The notes under the pieces: generated by a model
Database searches by the model: none
What the model was told of the DNA's origin: nothing
What the model saw: the letters and a program-made list of their open reading frames with translations, nothing else
NCBI GenBank assembly: GCA_001724265.1
Contig: MEDY01000109.1
Span: 1-64,000, forward strand
Origin: Rhizaria sp. SCN 62-66
Taxonomy: Eukaryota > Rhizaria, unplaced
DNA length: 64,000 bases
Reading direction: 5' to 3'
Translations under genes and position numbers: made by a program
Part shown: positions 1-10,996 of the stretch, piece after piece
How the letters are laid out: every line of letters starts with the position of its first letter
Position numbering within the stretch: position 1 is the first letter of the stretch

Positions 1-453
1 GTAGAAGCGGGCCTTCTTCTTGTCACCCTTGATCTTGAGGTTGACGTTCTTGTTGATGTTGACACCAACCTGCTTCTGGTAGGAGCGCTCGTGCTGTAGA
101 GGGGGAGAAGGGAGAGGCAGGGCAGCAGAAGATGGAACAGGCAGAAGCCAGAATAAGACGTGGGGTTGGGGTGAGCAAAGGGCCGTCCAATGGGGAACAA
201 AGAGAGCACGTGATGCGTATCCTTGCCATTTGTGAGGATACAACACACCACGTTGTTGTTTTAACACGATATACAGGGACGTTTGGAGTCCCATGTGGGG
301 CTAGAGAGAGGGAGGACACGGGCCGCATAGAGGTCCCACAGTACAAGCGAAGAGGCGTCGTCCGCACTTTCGATACTGCACGGAATAGCGATTGCCCAAC
401 AAAGGCATTTAGTGAGAGCATAAATTACGTACCTGGTCGAGGATCTCAGACAT
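1..453 (-). CDS. RPS11: 40S ribosomal protein S11 (uS17), 5' part, two exons, truncated by window edge
   Basis: Component of the small cytosolic ribosomal subunit. Exon 1 (433-453) encodes only seven residues, MSEILDQ, followed by a GTACGT donor. The intron runs 94-432 and ends in a pyrimidine-rich CTCTACAG acceptor. Exon 2 (1-93) continues HERSYQKQVGVNINKN and matches the eukaryotic S11 N-terminus (ERAYQKQ motif). The rest of the protein lies beyond the left edge. The splice is in phase 0 and restores a continuous frame. Identification rests on about 38 residues but the S11 N-terminal signature is distinctive. The gene is divergent from the PDZ protein gene to its right. Confidence 0.85.
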
Positions 454-908
454 TCTTAGTAGATTCTGTCCTTTTTAGAGGAGACAAAGGCTTCTCAAAG
501 AGCACCGCCCGTGATCAGCGCAGGTCGATTGGTTCGACCGCCGAAATGACCGTGGGCCGATTTGGGAGCCGAGTTTTTGCGAACCACGATCGCCAGGTCC
601 GTTTCTCACCCCTCCGTTAAGTTACAGAACAGCGTCAAAGTGGACTGTAACTTCTGTTATAAGATATATAATTGAAGAGTGGTGCGGGAGCGCCTTTATG
701 GCATTATACACACGCCATTACACCGCTTTTGACGTTTGAAGAAACTCTATACAGATGCCTTTTTCCCCTTGCTCGCGCTCACCTGTCACGCCGAGACCTT
801 CCCTTTTTATCGCCTCTTTTACTTAGATCAGACGAAGCACGCACCCTCTCTTGCACATTCGAGTTAACACGCGTTATTGTAGTGGCTAGGCGACGTAACG
901 CGTCCGCA
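454..908. other. Divergent intergenic region (RPS11 / PDZ protein)
   Basis: About 450 bp between two divergent starts; presumably holds both promoters. It contains a short perfect hairpin at 523-539 (6-bp arms, 5-nt loop) and a one-mismatch copy of the dispersed CCCACGGTCAC motif on the minus strand (546-556). No coding sequence is supported. Confidence 0.5.
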
Positions 909-3900
909 ATGGACCTATACAACGCGCCCGGCGCGCCTGCGGGTCTCCCTGCCGACACGCTCTCATTCCTCCACGCGTCGCCGCTGTACCACACTATCGC
1001 TGGCGGCTCCGCCATGACGGACATGCTTATGGCGCCGCGTGCAGGGGGTCACATAGTTGCTGCTGCCAGCGTCTATGGGACAGACTCGTACGCGAGCGCA
1101 GCGTTTCCGCCAACTGCGATCGCTGCGAACTACCCACCTCAACAGCAGCAGCAGCAACTGCTACAGCAGCAGCAGCAGCAACAGCAACAGTTGCAGCTGC
1201 AGCAGCAGCAACAATATGGAGGTTACCCACAGTCTCACCCGACGACGGGCATTCCGCTGCCGCCACAGTTTTCCCCCGCAACTGCATCTGTTTCCGCCTC
1301 GGACTCGAGCAGTAGCAGCAACAATGCGAGTAGCATCTGCGGTTACCACAACGGCGGTGCTAACTCGCGTCCCGGGACTACCAGCTCGACCAGCGACTCC
1401 TCATCCGCCTACTCCTCGGGCACAACGCACGGCCGTCCCGTGTTCCGCCCGTCCGGCGCCACGGCGGCGTCGTTCTCCAAGTTCGCCGCAACGTCGTCTA
1501 TCCCCACAGCGCCCCCGCCGCGGCTGCCGACGGCCAGTGGGCAGTACCGCGCCGCGCTGTCGCCGCAGTTCACGCCCACGCCGCCCCCGCGCACGGCGCG
1601 CGTGGCGCCCGTCGCCGCGGAGCCCGTGTACCCGTTCGCAGCTGCGATCCCGCACGGGCACAGCAGCGGCGGCCATGCGGCGCATAGCGCGCACTCGCAC
1701 TCGGCGCACTATCCCGTGGTTGTGGTGCCGCCGCCGTCGGGCTACCTGCAGCAACAACAGGGCCCCGACGGCGGCGGCGGCGGCGCGGTGCGGCGGCTTA
1801 ACACCGGCAGCGCGCGGCCCACCACGACCGCGGGTACGCGTGCCCTCGCGAGTGCCGGCTCGGCCTACGCCGGCGACCTCGGCGACGGCACCCATAGCAG
1901 TAGCAGCAGCAGCAGCAGCAGTAGCTCGCAGTCGCAGGGCACGCAGATGCTGCCGGCGCCGGTGACGGAAGCCCTGGCCAGCGCGGACGTCGCGTACGCC
2001 GCCAGCCGCGGCGCGCAGCAGCAGTGGTACTCTGATCAACATGCAACCGCAGTGGCCGTGCTCCCCTCGCTTGCACCCCACCCGGCCTCGCTGCCACCGC
2101 TGCTCGCGCCCGCAACCGCGTCCGGCGCCGTCGCCAGCGCAGTGTCGGCGGTAGCCGCGCTGGCCACGGCCGCCGCGGGCGCGGGCGCTGGCTCTGGCGG
2201 CGCTTCCGCCGCGCTCCCGGGCTCTGCCGCTGCGGGCTCAGTCGGCGGCGGCGGCGGCGGCGTCTCGAGCGTGGGCGGCGTGGCAGACGAATGCGACGAT
2301 CTGTCCTCGCACCTGCACCCGACTCTGCTTGTCCCGCTGCTGCGCCGCAAGATCACGACGCTGCAGACGGCGCTAGTGGCGTCTCGCCGCGAGCTGGGCG
2401 CGCTGCGGCTACTGCAACACGAGCTGGCGCAGGCGACGGCGCGCGGGGACAAGCTCGACGCCGCGCGCGCTGTGGCTGTGAAAGACGCGGCCGCGGCGGC
2501 GCAGGCGCGGGACAAGGTCGCGGCGGAGCGCGGCGAGCTCGCGCGGCGGCTGGAGCTGGCTGCAGACAAGCTGCGCGATGCTTGGCGCGACAAGGCCGAG
2601 GCCGAGGCCGAGCGCGCGGACGCCGTGGCGGACCGCGATGCCGCCGTCGCCAGCGCCGAGGAAGTGGCCGAGACCGCCGCGGCTGCCGCGCGCGAGGCCG
2701 CCGCGACGAGCCATGCGCTGCAGACGCAGCTGACCGCGCTGCGGGACGCGCTGGCGGCCGGGCAGGGTCGCGAGGAGCAGCAGGCCGCCGCGCTGGCCGC
2801 CGCTGTCGCCACCGCCGCGGGGTTGCGCAACGAACTGGCTGCCGCTGCTGACGAGCTGACGCGTGCGCGTGCGCAGACGACGGCGCTCGAGGGCACCGTG
2901 ACATCGTTGCGCGCCGAGCGTGCGTCCCTGGCGCAGGCCGCGGCGGCTGCACGCGCGGCGGCGGCGGCGGCGGCGGGCGACGCCGAGCGCGCGCGGGCGG
3001 CTGGCGAGGCCGCTGCGGTTGCGGCGCGCGTGGAAGAGCGTGCGCTGGCGGCGGAGCGCGAGGGCGAGCTGCAGCGGCGGCTCGAGCAGGCGCTGCTGCG
3101 GCCCGAGGCGCCCGAGGACGCGCCAGAGACAGACGCAAGGTACGCACAAACAATTAGAACAACGCACTAAGGAGCAATATTTCATTTGATATGCTCTTCC
3201 TTCCACTAATTCTTAAGCGCTCACATTTGTAATGTTATTTTTATTTTCTTGTTTCCCCTTAGGGCTCGTGCGATGCTGGCACGCCTGGCCAAGGACAACG
3301 CCCAGTTGCTCCGCTCCCTGGCGGGCATGCGGCTGCTCCTGGCGCGTTCGCTGCCGCCGTCGCTGCGCGTGGCGGCCGAGGCGATGCGCGGCGCGCTGGC
3401 CCGCATGCTGCAGCGCAAGGCGCAGGCGGCGTGCGCGCTGGGCGGCCACGCCGTCGTGCCTATCGGCGCCGAGGAAGCGCTCGACGTCGACGGGGTCGGG
3501 CGCGTGTTCCCCATCCGCCCCGACGCCCCGCTGCGCGCGCGCGGGCTCGAGGCGCGCGTCAAGGACCTTGAGGGGGACATCCGCGCCGGGCTGGAGGCCG
3601 AGGGCGGTCTCACGCTCCCCGTCTGGCCCTCCCCGCCCGCCGCGAGCTCCGCCGCCCTCAACCCCACCAGCCTCAGCAGCGTCCCGAGCGGGTTCGGCGC
3701 GAGCAACATGAGTTTCACGAGCAGTGGGACGCGGCAGCAGCAGGCGGCGGCCAGAGCCGCGGCGCACGAGGCCGCGGCCGAGGAGCGCGCGGCGGCGGCG
3801 CGGCAGGCGGCGCATGACGTGCGCGCGGCCGCCGCAGCCGTGTCGGCGGCGGTTGCGGGCGCCGCGGCATCGTCGGCGCGCGCTGCCGCTGCCGCGGTCA

Positions 3901-6194
3901 CGGTCACTGCTGCGGCGGCCGCGGATGCGCTCGGAGGCAACGGCAGCAGCAGCAACAGAAGCAGTAGCGAGGCCGGGGCAGACGCGAGTTCGAATCCCAG
4001 CGACGACGCGAATGCGCACGCTGCTGCTGGAAGCAGCCTCACTGTTGCTGCTGACGGCGGGTTCGACGCTACCATGCGCACGGCCAGTCCGCTGCTCGTG
4101 GCGCGCGGTCTGCACACCGCCAACGCCAGCGCCATCGCTGCTGCCCACGGTCAGGCTGCCCATGCGTACGGTCACTCTGCTCACGGTCACTCCGCAGCCG
4201 GCGCTGCGGGCGCTGCCCAGCCGCAGTATCACCACCAGAGCTCGCTGTCGCTGCCGCTGCCGCCGCCCGCGCTGCGGCTGTCGTCGGTCACCACGCTGCC
4301 GCAGGACGCGCTGGACGGGGCCGAGTCGCGCGCTGACGTTGCCAGCGCCACCGCAGCAGCAGCCGCAGCTGCGGCGGCTGCTGCAGCTGCGGCAGCGAGT
4401 TCTGCTAACGGTGCGACACACACTGCGGTGGACAGAGCGACGACTTCTGTTTTCGGCACAGACGCTCTTAATGCTGACTCTGAAGCCGCTGCGGGTGGCG
4501 CTGCTGATGACGGTGCTGTCACCGGCTCTCGGCCGCACCACAGGCGTCGTCTCACCGATCTCATCGCTGACTCGGCTGCGGCGGTCTTCTTCACGCCGTC
4601 GCCTGTGGCCCCGGGGGGCGCGACGGCCGGCGGCCAGAGCGACGCGCTCAGTCTGACGGGCGCAAGCGGCGGTGGCGCAACGGCGTCTGTGCCGACTGTC
4701 GTCGCCGAGCTCCCATCGAGAGCCGCGACTGGCAGAGCTGCTGCGGAGAGCGGGAACATGGGCGCAGCAGCAGCAGAGCAGCTGCAGCAGCGGTCTCTGC
4801 GCAGGACGAGCTCCCGTCTGACCGCCCTTGCACACACCGCGAGCACACACATCAACATCAATACCAACGGCAGCAGCGACGCTAGCGGCACCGCTCTCGG
4901 CGGGATTGCTGCGGCGCCGGCGTCATGGGCCGCGCATTGCCAGCACTTGTCCGCCACGGCGGCGTCGGCGCTGGCGCTCGCGCACGCGTCGTCGCGACTC
5001 GCCGTCGGCCACAGCGTCGCTTCGCTCGCGCCCGTGCCACCCGAGTCGTCGCTCTTCACACCCGGCGACGCCGAAGAAGACGCGCTTTACCTGCAACCGC
5101 TGTCGTTCCTGCACCCGCCCGCGCTCGTGCCCGTCCCTGCGGGCCCCGCGGTGTTGGGGCTGCAAATCAGCGCGACGTCTGCCAACGCCGTGCTCGTCGC
5201 GCGCGCTATCCCGGGCATGCCCGCGTACGAGGCCGGCGTGCGCGATTTCGACCTCATCATTGCGCTGGGCGACGCCGCGACGTACAGCGCGCGCGCGTTC
5301 GACGCCGCGCTCGTCGCGCTCGAGCCCGGCCAGGCCGTGCCGCTGCTGCTGCGGCGCGAGGGCCAGTCGCTCGTTGTCGTCGTCACCGCGGGCCGCCGCG
5401 ATGTGGGCGGGGAAGACATGCGGCAACACTTGTGGTGGGCGCAGGAGCGCTTCCTGGCCACGGGCGAGCTCATCTCACTACTCACCCTGTGGGACTCGGC
5501 GCTGGCGGAGTTCGCGACCGACGTGCTCGCTCCCGGCGCGCGCGAGGACGCGCTGACGACGGAGCTTGTGTCGGCCGAGGCCGCCGGGCCGACGCTGCGC
5601 GCGCTCGCGGCCCACTTGGCGGCGCTCGCCGAGGACCCCGTGCTGGCGGGCGGACTGGGCTCGAAGCTGGGCACTTTCGCGCAGCTGACGGCGCAGGCGT
5701 ATCCGCAGCCGCGGTTGCGCGCGAGCGAGGCTGGGCAGGGCCAGTACGGACACTTGCGTGTTATGACGCCCGCGGACGTCACGCTCAACCGGGGGCTCTC
5801 GCCAGTCGCGTTCACGGCAACGCCCGCCGGGGCGACGCCTGCGACGACGGTCGGGCCGAGTAGCACTGGCAACTCCAACAGCAACAGCAACAACAACAAC
5901 AACAGCGGCAGCGGGAGTGGCAGCAGCCCGAAGCTTGGTGGTGCGGCTGGTGCTCTGGGTGGGCTCTCGCTCAACACGAGCGTTGCCAACGGTGGCGGCT
6001 ACGGCAATGTTACGCCCAAGCTGTCACCGTCGGCAAGCTACGTAAACTCCGGCTCAGGTTCTGGCTCTGGCACTGGCTCTAGCTCTGGCTCGAGGCCTGG
6101 GACCGGTGGCGCGCGCCACAACACGAACGCGGGGACTGCTGTGGGGGCAAAGAAGAGGATGTCACAGTCTGGCGCTGCGGCTCCGATTGCTTAA
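909..6194 (+). CDS. Large coiled-coil protein with C-terminal PDZ-like domain, two exons
   Basis: Exons 909-3139 and 3263-6194 join through a GTACGC donor and a CCCCTTAG acceptor (phase 2) into 1720 residues ending in TAA. The start is the first in-frame ATG (MDLYNAPG); the frame is open further upstream but has no ATG. Order seen: Gln/His/Ser-rich N-terminus with a polyQ run near residues 80-105; a long Ala/Glu/Arg-rich coiled coil at about 480-745, continuing across the splice; low-complexity Ala/Ser segments; a PDZ-like fold at about 1374-1457 beginning LGLQISATSANAVLVARAI with a GLxI-type carboxylate loop and following beta strands; a helical stretch; and an Asn/Ser/Gly-rich tail. The architecture suggests a scaffold. 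No specific orthologue is recognised, so the role is inferred from domains only. Confidence 0.75.
1141..1216 (+). repeat. CAG/CAA repeat encoding polyglutamine
   Basis: Interrupted CAG/CAA codon repeat in the N-terminal part of the PDZ protein, encoding a Gln run broken by Leu. Mixed CAG and CAA codons indicate selection for glutamine or an old repeat rather than a pure recent expansion. Confidence 0.85.
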
Positions 6195-6645
6195 AGCACT
6201 TGCGCAGCGATGTGAGCTGCGTGATTCGTAACGGCTTATTTCGGATATAAACGCATATGAATGGGTCGTTGTGATTAAACGTAACAGTGTGAATACATTA
6301 CATAGTGATTTATTTGTCTTGTTCAAATATCTAAGAACATGTGTGCGTTCTATATGACCGATTTTAGCTCTTTTACCGCTCTGGAAAGCGTTTGTGGTGA
6401 CAAACCCCACGTCAGAGAGGAGCTAGTCGCAGAAGAAATGAACTTTGATTACCGTATGTAACGCTTGAGACATCGTCAATGCGAATATTGCCTCGCGAAT
6501 TAAGTTTTATATGCGGGTTAAATTCACGTTTTATTGATGAATTCATATTACACGTATATAATCGCTCAATATGTTGTCGCAAAGTTCTTCGGTCTCTTCC
6601 TAAATCTGTCAACTTTTTTTTTTTTGGTTGTTGTTTAAGTTTCGG
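6195..6645. other. Intergenic region between two co-directional genes
   Basis: AT-rich spacer between the PDZ gene stop and the next start on the same strand, one of only three same-direction junctions in the window. It ends in a T-run at 6613-6625 shortly before the next ATG. No GTACG donor is present, so no 5' exon can be supported. Confidence 0.45.
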
Positions 6646-9600
6646 ATGCAGCCAGCCGTTGCTGTTGACAATGCAGCGACTTTGGCTCGCACAACGGAAC
6701 GCACCGTACTCTCTGCTATCCGCGGCGTACTATCTCCAGCCGTGCGTGTGTTCCTGACGACTCTGTCCCGTGGCAGGCGCGCAAAGATTCTTATTTCGTC
6801 AGGTGTACTTAATGTCGGCGGTAAGCTTCCGCTGCCGAATGTGTCCGCCGCCGGTGCGGAGCTGGCTTCGCCATGCGCGGAGACGCGATACGCTGCGCTG
6901 GTGCGTTTGGCAGCGTGCGCAAGTGCAGCTGATATGGCTATGGACTACGCACAGGAGGTGTGGGATGACACCTGGGAGATCGATATTGAGGCCAAGAATG
7001 AGAAGGACGCCTACGACGACGGCGACTACCCCGATCTCGAGAACGAGCTCGACGGGGATGATGATGATGACGATGGCTGTGACGCTGACCGTGACGACTT
7101 TGTAGCCTCCCCTCGTCTGGGCAAGCGCGGAGGCAAGATCAGCGACGACGAGGACGACGATGATGACGAGGACGACGACGACGACGGTGACGACGATGCT
7201 GGCGACGCCGAATCGTCTGCTAACCTGACTCGGGTGCGCCTGCTTGCCGCCACCACGGTTAAGCGCATGCGCGCGCCGCTCGTCAGGTACTACCAGAAGC
7301 CCCACGCAGTCGCAGCGACGCTGATCCCACTGCTCTACTCCCCTGACCACGTCACGGCCGCGCTCGCCGCTGTCACACTCTACGCGCTGATCTCTACGGC
7401 CCCGGACCGCCGCGCCACAGCTCTGGCGACCGCCTTGGCGAACCCGCTGGCGGAGGCGCTGCTGGCGGTGCCCGTCAGCAACGCGATGGCAGTGCAGTAC
7501 GTCGCCCACGCGCTGGCCGAGTGCGGCAACAGCAACGTTGATCTGAAGCCGCTGGTGACGCTGGTGGCGCAGGGCGGGCCCGTGCAGATCGAGCTGCCGT
7601 GGGCGAAGGCCAAAGCGAAGAATGGAAAGGCCAAGGGCAAGGGCAAAGGTAAGGGCAAGGGTAAGGCTAAGGGCAAGGGCGGTAAGGGCAAGGGCGGTAA
7701 GGGCAAGGGCAAAGCGGCCAAGATCAAGGGCGACAAGAAGGGCAAGGATCAAGGGAAGGCTACGGGGACGAAGAACAACGCCAGCTCCACATCGGCAACG
7801 GTGGAGCTTGCGGCGAGCGACGATGGCGACGACGACGACGATGCTGAGCACCAAGGCGACGGCAGCGATGCCGGTGACGACGACGGCGACAAAGACGGCG
7901 ACGAGGACGCCGAAGAGGACGATGATGGCGACGATGATGATGACACGTCGGAGGCCAAAGCCACTTCTCCTTCCACTGCTGCGCCCGCTAGCACCCGCGC
8001 CGCGGCAGCCGCGGCCGTGCCAGCCGACCCCGACATGGTTCCGATGCTGCCGAGCGCCTTCGACTCGTGTTTCGAACAGCGGCTGCTGCGCCGCTTTACG
8101 CTGCTGCTCCGCACCGCCGCGCAGGCCGCCGCACAGGCCGCCGCGCAGTGCCAGAGCCAGAACTCGAGCTCCGACCAGCCCCTCGGCCGCGGCCGCGGCG
8201 GTGGCCGCAGAGGCGACCACGGCAGCCGCACCAGCAACAGCGAGAACGGCGGCAATGGCGGCGGAAGTGAGAGTGCGTACCGCGCGCGCGACGCGTTTGT
8301 GCCCGCCGCCGTCGCCGTCATGTGGCTACTGACTATGCTCACCTGCAACGTCGACATGGACCGCCTCGAGTGGCTACAGACGAAGGGACTGATCACACCA
8401 CACTACTGTGCCCTCCGCAGGGCGGCGACGTTCCTCGCGGTGGCGCCGCTGCCGGGGCTTGTCATGCGCTGCCTGATCGGGGATAACGCGGCGCTGTCGG
8501 CGGAGATCGACGCGGCGAACGGCAAGAGCAAGCATAGCAGCAAACACGCAGCGGTTGCAACCACAGAATCTTCTAGCTCAAGTGCGAACTATGGTCTTGA
8601 AGGCAGTGTCGGCGTTGACTTGAACTATGGTGTCGCTGAGGCTTCGTCGCGCCCGTGCGCGCCGTCGTTCGGCCCTCTGTGGCGTGTCAAGAAGGTCCTC
8701 ACCATGTCCGCGGACGCCGTGCAGCTCGTCTCGTACCTCTTCGCGAGCCTCGGCCACGCGCTGCCGCACGAGCCCGTCGTGGCGCCGGGTAAGGGGCTCA
8801 ACGGCGGTGACCACCGCAACGCCGCTGCGTGGGCCGCGCAGCCCGGGATGACGGCCGCGTGGACTGCCGCGGTCGCCGCGACCGCTCAGGCGATCAAGAC
8901 GGCGCTGCCGCCCGGGCTGGCCGCGGCCACGACGGCGCTGCAGCGCGCGGCGGTGGGCGCGCTCGAGGCGCACGAGGCCGCGTTCAAGGCCTGGGGCGAG
9001 GGCGACGAGATGGCGTTGACCGACAAGCTGGCGGCGTTCGAGAACACGGACTGTGCCGGCGTGACGTTGGCTGCGGACGTGATCGTCGCAGGAGTCACGG
9101 CGTCGCTGCCGCTGGTGCCGCTGCTGACGCCAGGGAACTACATGGCCTGCGTGGCATACAAGTGGGACGATTTGCTCTCCACGCTGATTCTCAACGACAA
9201 GGACGCCGAAGACGCCGACCCCGACTCCGAAGGAGTCATCGACTTTGGAGTTAATGACTCCGAAGACGACGGCGTCCAAGGTGACGTGCCCCCGCTGCCC
9301 GTACTCGTTGCCAGCGCGCGGCGCGGCGTTGTGGCCGTGCTGCTCGCGCTCGCGCAGCCGCGCATGGTGTCCATGGGCTCGCGCATGGTGTGCAAGGCGC
9401 TCTTGCTACTCCAGTCGTATTGCCACTACTCGCAGCTCGCCGTCCTCGTCTTCGGCGAGCCCACGGAGGCGCATTTCGCGAAGAAAAGCAACAACAAGGG
9501 CGGCAAGGCCGGAAAGGGCGGCGTTGGCTTGCGCGGCGGTGCACCCAGCCGCTTTTCTGACGACGGCGACGATTTTGGCGACGACTGCTACGGCGGAGAC

Positions 9601-10281
9601 GGCGAGGGCTTCTTCGACAACGGCCATGTAGAGATTGATGCCGCCGAAATGATTCACTCGCATGGATTCGCAGACCGCGAAGTCCGTGTATTCACCCCTC
9701 CCGCCTCTGCCGCGGCCGCCGCGGCCCGCGCGTGCTGGGGTGCCGCGCCGCAACTGGTGCAGCTGCTGTATGACCTCACCAGCGACGCGGGCGTCACGCT
9801 CACGCTCGACCTGCTGCGGTGCGCCGCGTGCCACGACACCCACGGCTTCGCCGTGCCCGGGCGCGAGCTCTCGCCCGCGGTCCTGTGCGCTGGGGCCCTG
9901 GCTGCCGTCGTCGCCATCGCCCCGGGACTCCGCGAAGACGGCTTGGCACGGGAGAGTGCGGGCGAGCTGGTCGCCTGGCTGGGCGCCTTAGTCATGCGCT
10001 GGCGCTCCGAGATTGAGTTCCGCGATCACAAGGACTATGCTACGAAGCAGCGCCGCGCGTGGCTGAAGAAGGAGATTGTTGATCCGCTGCAGACAATCTT
10101 TGAGGCCGGTAAGGAGGACGGCGGCAACTTGCGCGACATTGCGGCCCTAGCGGAGGAGAAGTTTGACTCCCGGGAGTGTAACTGGTCGGAGCTGCAGCTG
10201 ATTCTGGGTCCGATGTTTCAGGTCAATGAGGGCGAGCATATGTCAGCAACATCAGTGTATGAGGGTTCCGATAGTGACTAA
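6646..10281 (+). CDS. 1211-aa protein with acidic tracts and Lys/Gly repeat; function unknown
   Basis: Single-exon frame from ATG 6646 (MQPAVAVDNAATLARTT) to TAA. Seen: an Asp/Glu-rich tract at about residues 125-190; a helical Ala/Leu-rich stretch at about 209-290 that looks like HEAT/ARM-type repeats; a (Lys-Gly)n tract at about 322-367; a second acidic tract at about 385-440; an Arg/Gly patch near 515; further helical segments; and an ordered-looking C-terminus with charged helices ending SVYEGSDSD. Helical repeats with charged hinges resemble a chromatin, nucleolar or adaptor scaffold, but I recognise no orthologue. The ATG is the first in frame after an upstream stop-limited stretch. Confidence 0.7.
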   Translation: MQPAVAVDNAATLARTTERTVLSAIRGVLSPAVRVFLTTLSRGRRAKILISSGVLNVGGKLPLPNVSAAGAELASPCAETRYAALVRLAACASAADMAMDYAQEVWDDTWEIDIEAKNEKDAYDDGDYPDLENELDGDDDDDDGCDADRDDFVASPRLGKRGGKISDDEDDDDDEDDDDDGDDDAGDAESSANLTRVRLLAATTVKRMRAPLVRYYQKPHAVAATLIPLLYSPDHVTAALAAVTLYALISTAPDRRATALATALANPLAEALLAVPVSNAMAVQYVAHALAECGNSNVDLKPLVTLVAQGGPVQIELPWAKAKAKNGKAKGKGKGKGKGKAKGKGGKGKGGKGKGKAAKIKGDKKGKDQGKATGTKNNASSTSATVELAASDDGDDDDDAEHQGDGSDAGDDDGDKDGDEDAEEDDDGDDDDDTSEAKATSPSTAAPASTRAAAAAAVPADPDMVPMLPSAFDSCFEQRLLRRFTLLLRTAAQAAAQAAAQCQSQNSSSDQPLGRGRGGGRRGDHGSRTSNSENGGNGGGSESAYRARDAFVPAAVAVMWLLTMLTCNVDMDRLEWLQTKGLITPHYCALRRAATFLAVAPLPGLVMRCLIGDNAALSAEIDAANGKSKHSSKHAAVATTESSSSSANYGLEGSVGVDLNYGVAEASSRPCAPSFGPLWRVKKVLTMSADAVQLVSYLFASLGHALPHEPVVAPGKGLNGGDHRNAAAWAAQPGMTAAWTAAVAATAQAIKTALPPGLAAATTALQRAAVGALEAHEAAFKAWGEGDEMALTDKLAAFENTDCAGVTLAADVIVAGVTASLPLVPLLTPGNYMACVAYKWDDLLSTLILNDKDAEDADPDSEGVIDFGVNDSEDDGVQGDVPPLPVLVASARRGVVAVLLALAQPRMVSMGSRMVCKALLLLQSYCHYSQLAVLVFGEPTEAHFAKKSNNKGGKAGKGGVGLRGGAPSRFSDDGDDFGDDCYGGDGEGFFDNGHVEIDAAEMIHSHGFADREVRVFTPPASAAAAAARACWGAAPQLVQLLYDLTSDAGVTLTLDLLRCAACHDTHGFAVPGRELSPAVLCAGALAAVVAIAPGLREDGLARESAGELVAWLGALVMRWRSEIEFRDHKDYATKQRRAWLKKEIVDPLQTIFEAGKEDGGNLRDIAALAEEKFDSRECNWSELQLILGPMFQVNEGEHMSATSVYEGSDSD
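7619..7745 (+). repeat. Lys-Gly codon repeat
   Basis: Degenerate AAGGGC-type hexamer repeat encoding alternating Lys and Gly (with Ala and Lys-Lys) inside the 1211-aa protein; a probable nucleic-acid-binding or nuclear basic linker between two acidic tracts. Confidence 0.8.
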
Positions 10282-10996
10282 GTTGGACCTCAGGAATGAT
10301 AGGTACAGCGAGCGCGAAATCTGTACTAAATCGCCGCTGCAGTAGCGCTGATCTATTGCTGTTGCGCGCTGACTTGGCCCGTGTTATCTCACGATCTGTG
10401 TGTCTGTGATATTTTTTTGTTTTGTTTTGTTTCATGTTCTGTCTCTATCATCTTATGTGCGAGTTTACTAGTCCTGGGTGTTCTTTTATCGGTATCCTTA
10501 ACCAAAGCAGTAGTAACACAAAATCGCCACAACATATTTTTCATTTCTTCTAGCAGTTGTTTCACTTAGAAATGACACTTTATTCGGTTTTTAAATCCTA
10601 TTACGGATTAATTACAATGTTTTACGAACTATTAATCAATTAACCTTTACAATTTGCCAGCATTTCGTCTAACTTGCCGGAACGTGGTCATTGTGCCCTC
10701 CTTTGTCAATCAAATGTGGACGATGATCCGTTTATTTTTCTATTCTGACGTAAGTATGAGTCAGTAACTGGCCGTTATATGACACGACGTTGCCATCCCA
10801 GCTACTCAAGCTTATATCATCTAAATAAACACTTTTTGTCGAAGACATATTGGGATAAGCGGACGTACCGACACCAACGCGACATGAATAAGTATACGTA
10901 CACGCGACCATCGGCTCGCAGTGAGATACTCGACCATCGGCTCGCAGTGAGATATTCCCGCCCACACCACATATCCCCAATCACATCTCTATTCAT
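10282..10996. other. Convergent intergenic region with 26-bp tandem repeat
   Basis: AT-rich 3' ends of the 1211-aa gene (+) and the dynein gene (-). The only clear structure is the two-copy repeat at 10905-10956. No further coding sequence is seen. Confidence 0.5.
10905..10956. repeat. Two-copy 26-bp tandem repeat
   Basis: Copies at 10905-10930 and 10931-10956 are identical except for one base near the end. They lie about 40-90 bp past the stop codon of the dynein-2 light intermediate chain gene, so probably in its 3' UTR. Confidence 0.95.

Noticed and set aside
523-539. tRNA T-arm-like sequence (GGTTCGA context)
   Set aside because: No acceptor stem, D-arm or A-box around it; it is only a 6-bp hairpin.
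132-620. 162-codon + strand open frame over the RPS11 intron
   Set aside because: It lies across the RPS11 first exon and intron on the opposite strand, with no codon bias or homology.
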